DNA of 6,718 bases, from assembly GCA_000433535.1 (NCBI GenBank), contig FR892679.1:199579-206296 (forward strand), read 5' to 3'. Under the pieces are notes generated by a model. The model did no database searches. It saw nothing but the letters and a program-made list of their open reading frames with translations, and was not told the origin of the DNA. Below are positions 1-4,436 of this stretch, piece after piece. A program made the position numbers and the translations under genes. The stretch's first letter is position 1. Every line of letters starts with the position of its first letter. This stretch comes from Dorea sp. CAG:317 (lineage in GTDB: Bacteria > Bacillota > Clostridia > Lachnospirales > Lachnospiraceae).

Positions 1-314
1 CAGGATAATCCCACCGGATTAGGTCTAAACGGCGACCGCGTGGCAAAAACTCCCATTCGCTTATTGCCACCCAGCCTTGGCGGCCTCACCGTCGGATTCC
101 ACGCGCCCCCGACTGTTTCAGAAAACCCCCAGATGAGCCAAAGGTGTGTATACTCTTCCATTCCTCTTATTACTTCCTGCTGGCTGCAATATGGCTCAAA
201 TACAATTTCCGCCGTTGTATCCACAAGCCCGCTCTGCCTTGGGATTCCGAATTTCGTCGGGAAATCACTTCGCATATATGCAATTGGCTTCAATTCCAAG
301 CTCTGTTCTTTCAT
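1..314 (-). CDS. trmO: TrmO (TsaA/YaeB family) tRNA methyltransferase, N-terminal 104 codons; 3' end beyond the window
   Basis: The gene begins at 314 and runs off the left edge, leaving 104 codons plus two bases. TrmO uses S-adenosylmethionine to N6-methylate threonylcarbamoyl-adenosine (t6A) at position 37 of certain ANN-decoding tRNAs, in the cytoplasm. The translation shows the family hallmarks in order: IAYMRSDF near residue 11, GIPRQSGLV at 23-31, HLWLIWGF at 57-64, and the diagnostic block from WNPTVRPPRLGG at 72-83 to RMGVFATRSPFRPNP at 86-100, very close to E. coli YaeB as I remember it. The start is two bases after the stop of the upstream ATPase gene and has no clear ribosome binding site at normal distance (only a G-run about 14 bases away), so translational coupling is likely. 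The first residues also match the usual first strand of the family. Identity is secure. Whether it is the short or the long form of the family cannot be seen. Confidence 0.93.
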   Translation of the reverse strand, partial: MKEQSLELKPIAYMRSDFPTKFGIPRQSGLVDTTAEIVFEPYCSQQEVIRGMEEYTHLWLIWGFSETVGGAWNPTVRPPRLGGNKRMGVFATRSPFRPNPVGLS

Positions 315-316
315 AT

Positions 317-2020
317 CTATACTTTCAGCCCCCGATAGCGGTGAAACGCCGCATAGATTTCCTGTTTTCTGGGAAGAGACAGATTCCCGGGGATTGTTCC
401 CTCTTCGCAAATTGCCGCGAAACCGTCTCTCATAAGTTCGCGGTAAACATGCTCCACAAGCTCTGTCACATTTCTCCTGCCGTCCATTCTCCTCGTTTCC
501 ATATCCCGCAAAATATATCCAAGACACGTAAGCTGTTCTGCATCTGCAAGCTGCTCCACATATCGAAGATCAATCTCCTCTCGATTCAGAGACACACCGT
601 CTCGCCCCAGTGTCTTAATCTTAATTCTTCCCTTATGAATCAGTCCCTGATTTCTCTTCGGACATCTGTGATCTTCCGGAATCACCGGCTTTACTTCCGG
701 CAGAGAAAGCCCCGGATAAGCGCTTGCAGCCTCTTTTGCCTCTGCTGTAATCTCCTTTGGCTCATAACGATCCATCTGAATCACTGTATCTGCTGTTTCA
801 AAATAAGCTCCCGAACTTCCGGCTACAAGAACGGTTGAAATTCCATGAAGTTCATATAAGTCTCTCATCCGCTCAATAAACGGCGTGATCGGCTCCTGAT
901 CTCTATGGATGACCTTCTGCATCAATTCATCCCTCACCATAAAATTCGTTGCGCTGGTATCTTCATCGATCAGAAGGGTATGCGCCCCGGCCTCCATTGC
1001 TTCAATAACATTTGCTGCCTGAGACGTACTTCCACTTGCATCTTCTGTGGAAAATTGTTTTGTATCTTTTCCATTAGGAAGATGATTGATAAACATTGAA
1101 ATATCAGTACATTTTATACTGCGTCCATCTTCTGCACGTATTTTTACAGCCTCACCTTCTGTCACCACATATTCCCGCCCATCGCCGGATATATGTGGGT
1201 ACACACCCATTTCCAATGCTTTCAGCAAGGTAGACTTTCCATGATAACCGCCGCCTACAATCAACGTAATTCCGGCTCTTATCCCCATACCGGTAATCTC
1301 TCCTTTGTGCGGAAGCTTCATAGACACTCTCATGGAATCCGGTGAGCGAAAGGCAACTGCCTGCTTCATAGGTTTGGACGAAATACCGGATTCTCTCGGA
1401 AGAATTGCTCCATCGGCTACAAATGCAATCAGTCCCTGTTCCTTCATATGCTGACGGATTGCATACTGGTCTTCGGATAGATCCACTGCTTTTTTCACTG
1501 CATTTTTGTCTTGATTCTTAAACAGCAATGCTCCTTCTACACATTTCGGAAGAAACTCAAACAAAATCTTAATCAATTCTTTGGACTGAATGCTTCTTCC
1601 GTTTGCAGGGAACCCAACTTCAAAACGAACTTTCACATCTCCTGATTTTTCGTCAATCTCACAGGCGCTTCTCTTCAAAATCTCCTGCCCGCATCTCGTG
1701 ACAGAGATCATTCCACTCTTTCCTGAGCCCTTTGCCTGAAAAGAATATTTTTCCACCCATTTTCCAAACCGGCGGATCAGGTAATCTTCCAGCGCCAGCT
1801 TCTTATGGGGCAGATCGAACAATTCCTTATCATACCCCGCCACAGACCCGGATACCTGAACATGGAGTTTGGACGGTGATGCAAAAGGATCGCCCTGCAC
1901 ATGTTCGATGCACAGGACGTAATTCGAAAAACGATAACTTCCTTTTGTTCCTTTATATGCAGGATATCCCTTCCTGTCAATTTCGTATAATAGTTGTTTT
2001 AACTCGTTTGCAGATTTCAT
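317..2020 (-). CDS. Predicted ABC-class ATPase (PF09818/COG3044-type), function unknown
   Basis: This 567-residue protein appears full length for the family of 'predicted ATPases of the ABC class', soluble proteins with no transmembrane partner and no established function. The N-terminal part carries the family block around residues 17-55 (KGYPAYKGTKGSYRF, then HVQGDPFASPS at 40-50). The nucleotide-binding core has Walker A GGGYHGKST at 256-264, a signature-like segment SGSTSQA at 329-335 in place of LSGGQ, and Walker B LLIDEDTSATNFM at 349-361 with D352 and E353. The D-loop/H-loop region STVLVAGSSGAYF (395-407) has no histidine. A C-terminal domain after about 465 includes IDLRYVEQLAD at 483-493. 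There is no signal peptide or membrane segment. The ATG at 2020 follows an AAGGG ribosome binding site (2027-2031) by six bases; that site lies between this start and the pentapeptide-protein stop. trmO starts two bases after its stop. Binding and hydrolysis of ATP are inferred from the motifs; the substrate is unknown. Confidence 0.9.
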   Translation of the reverse strand: MKSANELKQLLYEIDRKGYPAYKGTKGSYRFSNYVLCIEHVQGDPFASPSKLHVQVSGSVAGYDKELFDLPHKKLALEDYLIRRFGKWVEKYSFQAKGSGKSGMISVTRCGQEILKRSACEIDEKSGDVKVRFEVGFPANGRSIQSKELIKILFEFLPKCVEGALLFKNQDKNAVKKAVDLSEDQYAIRQHMKEQGLIAFVADGAILPRESGISSKPMKQAVAFRSPDSMRVSMKLPHKGEITGMGIRAGITLIVGGGYHGKSTLLKALEMGVYPHISGDGREYVVTEGEAVKIRAEDGRSIKCTDISMFINHLPNGKDTKQFSTEDASGSTSQAANVIEAMEAGAHTLLIDEDTSATNFMVRDELMQKVIHRDQEPITPFIERMRDLYELHGISTVLVAGSSGAYFETADTVIQMDRYEPKEITAEAKEAASAYPGLSLPEVKPVIPEDHRCPKRNQGLIHKGRIKIKTLGRDGVSLNREEIDLRYVEQLADAEQLTCLGYILRDMETRRMDGRRNVTELVEHVYRELMRDGFAAICEEGTIPGNLSLPRKQEIYAAFHRYRGLKV

Positions 2021-2032
2021 CTCATTCCCTTT

Positions 2033-2734
2033 CTAATAATTCTCAGCTTCCTGCCTTGTCATCCAGAAATGAATACCGGTCGTCGAATCTTGCCAGCGGT
2101 CTTCGTTAAAATCTTTCACTTCCACCCACTGTCCTCTCCGGTAAACAAAATTTTCATCAACCAAGGACCATGCTTCTTCATAATTTTCTTTAAAATCAAA
2201 GCTCTTGATCGTCAGAACTTTCGCCTTGTTACAGCGGCAGGATGGAAGTGTTGCGCTCGTTCTCTTGGCATCTGCCGGGATGAGAAGCTGCACCATCCGA
2301 TCGTTGACACATTTCTTATAACCGAGAAAAGCCCCTGTCTCCGGGCAGCGCAGCCGAAACCATTTTGTATCTTCATTAGAAATAATTCCGTCAAGCTTCG
2401 CATACTCTAACACTGCGCCAAAGATGTTTGCGCCTTCGATATTGCTCTCTCGCAAATCGCAATAACGAAAAGATGCCGTCTTAAGATTTGCATTTGTAAA
2501 ATTAGCTCCGTGAAGAGAACAGCCGTCAAACAATGCATTTTCCACACTGCTGTTTTCCAGATTCACATGATCAAGTACCGTATTCTGAAACGAACTCAAC
2601 TCAAACTCCATATTACTAAGATCCATTCCTGTAAGATCCATATTCCAGATCTCCACTTCCCGAAAGCTAATCCTCTCTCCCGGACTTCTATGTGCTACAG
2701 CTGCCTCCAGCTCTTCCTTGGATATTGCTCTCAT
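2033..2734 (-). CDS. Pentapeptide-repeat protein with C-terminal DUF5758-like domain
   Basis: This is a 233-residue soluble protein of unknown function. From residue 24 to 114 every fifth residue is L, I, F or V (24, 29, 34, 39 and so on to 114), giving 19 consecutive pentapeptides of the A(N/D)LXX kind, for example GANFTNANLK at 76-85 and GANIFGAVLE at 101-110. Such repeats fold into a four-sided right-handed beta-helix of nearly five turns. A separate C-terminal domain (about 124-233) holds LIPADAKR at 151-158, CRCNKAKVLTI at 167-177 and a terminal GIHFWMTRQEAENY block at 220-233; I recognise this as the DUF5758-type module often appended to such proteins, with the accession recalled and not checked. 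The start at 2734 is chosen because AGAGG (2745-2749) precedes it by ten bases and MRAISKEEL is a typical opening. An in-frame ATG at 2767 has no ribosome binding site. The gene lies 39 bases after the editing-protein gene and 12 before the ATPase gene. Some repeat proteins mimic DNA and bind gyrase, but nothing here shows that. Confidence 0.85.
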   Translation of the reverse strand: MRAISKEELEAAVAHRSPGERISFREVEIWNMDLTGMDLSNMEFELSSFQNTVLDHVNLENSSVENALFDGCSLHGANFTNANLKTASFRYCDLRESNIEGANIFGAVLEYAKLDGIISNEDTKWFRLRCPETGAFLGYKKCVNDRMVQLLIPADAKRTSATLPSCRCNKAKVLTIKSFDFKENYEEAWSLVDENFVYRRGQWVEVKDFNEDRWQDSTTGIHFWMTRQEAENY

Positions 2735-2773
2735 TTTCCGCTCACCTCTTATCTTCACTGACAACATGAATTT

Positions 2774-3316
2774 CTATAAATCTACGATTCTTGGACGATG
2801 ATGTGTGTAAGGAAGAAACTTTTTCAGAAGATCCTGTGTTTTAAATTTTAAATGTGTCGTATTGATTCCTGTATTACATACAAAATATTCTGCTTCTGCA
2901 ACTTCTTTATCAATAATCAACTGTACATAGTCGTCTTCATCATTCAGAAGACCCACAACACTTGCGGAACCCGGCTTTGTTCCGAGATGCTCCCACATAT
3001 GTTCCGGAGACGCAAAAGACATATGAGACACGCCAAGCTTCTTACTGAAGGATGCTGTGTCAAATGCTTTTTCCTCCGGCATTACAAGAAGGAAAAACGT
3101 TGTTTTCTTCTGATTACACAAAAACACGTCTTTTCTTACCGGAGCCTGAAAAACCTTCCCGATATCTGCACACTCTTCCATTGAAGATGCCGGATCATTA
3201 TCTACTCTCTCATAGGAAATTCCCACTTTTTTAAATACCTTATATACTTCCTGTTCCAATGGAACTCTTTCACTTACATTTTCCGGTGGTGTCGTAACAA
3301 TTTCACTGATATACAT
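2774..3316 (-). CDS. Prolyl-tRNA editing protein (ProXp-ala / PrdX-like, YbaK family deacylase)
   Basis: This 180-residue free-standing editing domain probably hydrolyses alanine mis-attached to tRNA-Pro by prolyl-tRNA synthetase, acting in the cytoplasm. It belongs to the YbaK/ProX superfamily of INS-like domains. Visible family features are the N-terminal helix and ISYERVDNDPASS segment (33-45), RKDVFLCNQKKT with putative catalytic K62 (61-72), FFLLVMP (74-80), GTKPGSASVVGLLND (112-126), VCNTGINTTHLKFK (146-159) and a terminal FLPYTHHRPRIVDL motif shared by Clostridia PrdX-like proteins. Most relatives I know carry K-N at the active-site lysine; here it is K62-D63. The start is well supported by GGAGGG (3323-3328), six bases upstream. 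It is the first gene of the leftward operon, under the divergent promoter region shared with maf. No proline-reductase genes are visible, so a housekeeping role is likelier than the amino-acid-fermentation context of C. difficile prdX. Confidence 0.88.
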   Translation of the reverse strand: MYISEIVTTPPENVSERVPLEQEVYKVFKKVGISYERVDNDPASSMEECADIGKVFQAPVRKDVFLCNQKKTTFFLLVMPEEKAFDTASFSKKLGVSHMSFASPEHMWEHLGTKPGSASVVGLLNDEDDYVQLIIDKEVAEAEYFVCNTGINTTHLKFKTQDLLKKFLPYTHHRPRIVDL

Positions 3317-3322
3317 AAAAAT

Positions 3323-3328
3323 CCCTCC
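3323..3328 (-). promoter_or_regulatory. Ribosome binding site of the prolyl-tRNA editing gene
   Basis: On the minus strand GGAGGG stands six bases before the ATG at 3316. It is a near-perfect Shine-Dalgarno match and fixes the start of this gene. Confidence 0.8.
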
Positions 3329-3364
3329 ATTTATTTTTTATCCATTTATAAACTCTTTGACAGT

Positions 3365-3393
3365 ATTTTATCACAGATACTCTGTCGTTGCCA
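3365..3393 (-). promoter_or_regulatory. Candidate extended -10 promoter for the leftward tRNA-editing operon
   Basis: On the minus strand TAAAAT (3365-3370) is preceded by TGA (3371-3373), forming an extended -10 element, with TGGCAA (3388-3393) 17 bases further upstream as a weak -35 (three of six consensus bases). Transcription would begin near 3358, giving a leader of about 42 bases. A second AT-rich hexamer, TATAAA at 3345-3350, has no good -35. The -35 position is exactly the reverse complement of the maf -35. Confidence 0.5.
3373..3385. promoter_or_regulatory. Small operator-like palindrome in the divergent promoter region
   Basis: ACAGA-TAC-TCTGT is a perfect 5+3+5 inverted repeat. 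It lies inside the spacer of the leftward promoter candidate and just upstream of the maf -35. A second pair, GACAG at 3359-3363 and CTGTC at 3382-3386, overlaps it. This could be a regulator site, but a 5-bp half-site can occur by chance. Confidence 0.25.
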
Positions 3394-3416
3394 GACTCAA
3401 AATAACTGTGTATAAT
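3388..3416 (+). promoter_or_regulatory. Strong sigma-A-type promoter of maf
   Basis: TTGCCA (3388-3393), a 17-base spacer and a perfect TATAAT (3411-3416) form a near-consensus housekeeping promoter. Transcription should start near 3422-3424, giving a leader of about 40 bases before the maf ATG. This excludes the in-frame ATG at 3415, which would lie upstream of the RNA start. Confidence 0.82.
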
Positions 3417-3462
3417 GAGCCTGTATCAGTTAACAAAAACTATTATACAGGAGTACATGATT

Positions 3463-4047
3463 ATGAAATATATTTTAGCCTCCGCCTCACCGCGGAGAAG
3501 AGAATTATTGAAAAAAACAGGTATTGATTTTGATGTTTTCCCCTCTTCCATTGAAGAAAAAATTACAAAAACAGCTCCTGCTGAAGTTGTAATGGAATTA
3601 GCTGCTCAAAAAGCCTGTGATGTCTTTCACAGATTATCTTCTGAGAGTAATTCCTCCGAACCACTCACTGTCATCGGTGCAGACACCGTTGTTGTATATC
3701 AGGAGGAAATCCTAGGAAAGCCGGAAGATGAAACGGAAGCTCTCGACATGCTGTCTATGCTTGCAGACCGTACGCATCAGGTATATACCGGAGTATCTAT
3801 TATAACGGAAGAAAATGGGCGCTGCCAAACCAACACCTTTTTCGAGAAGACAGATGTTACTTTTTATCCAATCTTTCGCGAAGACCTTCTTCGCTATATT
3901 GCTTCCGGAGACTGTCTTGACAAGGCAGGTGCTTATGGGATTCAGGGAGATTTTGCTATTCATATAAAAGAGATTCAAGGGGACTACAATAACGTTGTAG
4001 GATTGCCGATCGGACGTGTATACCGCGAATTGAAGAAAGAATATTAA
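3463..4047 (+). CDS. maf: Maf family nucleoside triphosphate pyrophosphatase (dTTP/UTP or modified-nucleotide type)
   Basis: This 194-residue protein is a full-length Maf protein, a cytoplasmic enzyme that cleaves nucleoside triphosphates (dTTP, UTP and modified pyrimidine nucleotides in the YhdE-like branch) to the monophosphate and pyrophosphate. Maf was first described as a septum-formation inhibitor in Bacillus. Motifs in order are LASASPRR at 5-12, IGADTVV at 71-77 with probable catalytic D74, LGKP at 84-87, HQVYTG at 105-110, DKAGAYGIQG at 153-162 with K154, and GDYNNVVGLP at 173-182. The start at 3463 is chosen because AGGAG (3449-3453) precedes it by nine bases and MKYILASASPRR is the usual opening. 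ATG 3457 is only three bases from that site, and ATG 3415 lies before the predicted transcript start. It is a single-gene unit with its own promoter and a terminator directly after the stop. Substrate preference cannot be read with certainty. Confidence 0.95.
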   Translation: MKYILASASPRRRELLKKTGIDFDVFPSSIEEKITKTAPAEVVMELAAQKACDVFHRLSSESNSSEPLTVIGADTVVVYQEEILGKPEDETEALDMLSMLADRTHQVYTGVSIITEENGRCQTNTFFEKTDVTFYPIFREDLLRYIASGDCLDKAGAYGIQGDFAIHIKEIQGDYNNVVGLPIGRVYRELKKEY

Positions 4048-4077
4048 AAATGAGATGTTCTTACGAACATCTCATTT
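4048..4077. terminator. Bidirectional intrinsic terminator between maf and rpsU
   Basis: A perfect 13-bp stem (4048-4060 with 4065-4077) closes a TTAC loop. It begins at the base after the maf stop and lies ten bases beyond the rpsU stop. Leftward reading ends the stem in a run of five T followed by AATATT, a good tail for rpsU. Rightward the tail is ATTTATT, weaker but serviceable for maf. One hairpin thus probably ends both convergent genes. Confidence 0.88.
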
Positions 4078-4087
4078 ATTGCACATA

Positions 4088-4264
4088 TTAGTTATACTTA
4101 CGTTTTCTAGCAGCTTCAGATTTCTTTTTGCGTCTTACGCTTGGTTTCTCGTAATGCTCTCTTTTACGAATCTCCTGCTGGATACCTGCTTTTGCACAGT
4201 TTCTTTTGAATCTGCGTAAAGCACTATCTAACGTTTCGTTTTCTTTAACGATTACATTTGACAT
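4088..4264 (-). CDS. rpsU: 30S ribosomal protein S21
   Basis: This is the 58-residue ribosomal protein S21, a small very basic protein of the 30S subunit platform near the 3' end of 16S rRNA, where it assists initiation. The sequence opens MSNVIVKENETLDSALRRFK and continues with the family's RNCAKAGIQQEIRKREHYEKPS (22-42) and a Lys/Arg-rich tail (44-57). The length is usual for Firmicutes. The true start is at 4264: an in-frame ATG at 4453 would add 63 residues without S21 similarity and lies upstream of the promoter. Purine-rich GGAGGGGAGG (4279-4288) lies 14 bases before the ATG and a nearer AGG (4274-4276) nine bases before it, a long and unusual binding-site arrangement. The gene has its own strong promoter at 4344-4371 and ends at the shared terminator. 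The usual rpsU neighbours (dnaG, rpoD, yqeY) are not visible here. Confidence 0.97.
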   Translation of the reverse strand: MSNVIVKENETLDSALRRFKRNCAKAGIQQEIRKREHYEKPSVRRKKKSEAARKRKYN

Positions 4265-4273
4265 AGTCTCACA

Positions 4274-4288
4274 CCTAACCTCCCCTCC
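4274..4288 (-). promoter_or_regulatory. Extended purine-rich ribosome binding region of rpsU
   Basis: On the minus strand this reads GGAGGGGAGGTTAGG. It offers two or three overlapping anti-16S matches between nine and about 20 bases before the ATG. The nearest has normal spacing; the strongest is further away than usual. Confidence 0.55.
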
Positions 4289-4299
4289 AGTCCTATATT

Positions 4300-4335
4300 G
4301 TGCATCATACGACTGTTCGGGTATTTTTATTGCAC
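4300..4335 (-). ncRNA. Possible 5'-end stem-loop in the rpsU mRNA leader
   Basis: In the rpsU leader GUGCA (4331-4335) can pair with UGCAC (4300-4304), enclosing AUAC-CC-GA, an ACAG loop and UC-GUAU. That gives about 11 base pairs with one internal loop and one bulge. The hairpin would begin within two or three bases of the predicted transcript start (about 4337). A role in RNA stability or in S21 feedback control is conceivable, but only the pairing is seen. Confidence 0.35.
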
Positions 4336-4343
4336 TACATATG

Positions 4344-4371
4344 ATTATATCACATATTTCGTTTACGTCAA
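4344..4371 (-). promoter_or_regulatory. Strong extended -10 promoter of rpsU
   Basis: On the minus strand TTGACG (4366-4371), a 16-base spacer and a perfect TATAAT (4344-4349) preceded by TGA (4350-4352) make a near-consensus housekeeping promoter with an extended -10. Transcription should begin near 4337, about 73 bases before the rpsU start codon. Its strength suits a ribosomal protein gene. Confidence 0.85.
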
Positions 4372-4400
4372 TAACTTTTTCTCCAATTCTCGCCAGTTTT

Positions 4401-4434
4401 GTATATTTTTGAAAATCTATTTTTGAAAATATAC
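4401..4434. repeat. AT-rich inverted/direct repeat after the sulfatase gene, possible weak terminator
   Basis: TATTTTTGAAAAT occurs twice in tandem (4404-4416 and 4418-4430), one base apart. The outer arms GTATATTTT (4401-4409) and AAAATATAC (4426-4434) are perfect 9-bp complements. The element starts three bases beyond the sulfatase stop and ends before the rpsU -35. It could fold into a hairpin and slow transcription leaving the sulfatase gene, but it is all A/T in the stem and lacks a clean T-run on that strand. Confidence 0.35.
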
Positions 4435-4436
4435 GA

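Noticed and set aside
1..120. GC-rich stretch (about 59% by count) at the left end, suggesting transfer
   Set aside because: It encodes the conserved Pro/Arg/Gly-rich core of TrmO, whose amino acids require GC-rich codons. The rest of the gene looks like its neighbours.
40..838. Plus-strand open frames at 40-435 and 146-838
   Set aside because: They lie antisense to trmO and the ATPase gene, whose minus-strand products have clear family motifs. The plus-strand translations have no recognisable domains or ribosome binding sites.
2735..2767. Upstream start for the pentapeptide-repeat protein at 2767
   Set aside because: No ribosome binding site precedes it, whereas AGAGG stands ten bases before ATG 2734. 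It remains possible by coupling, since it lies six bases after the previous stop.
3357..3362. Perfect TTGACA on the plus strand
   Set aside because: No acceptable -10 lies 16-18 bases downstream. The TTGCCA/TATAAT pair at 3388-3416 is far better.
3415..3462. N-terminal extension of maf from ATG 3415
   Set aside because: This ATG lies inside or just after the TATAAT box and before the predicted transcript start. The ribosome binding site at 3449-3453 points to 3463.
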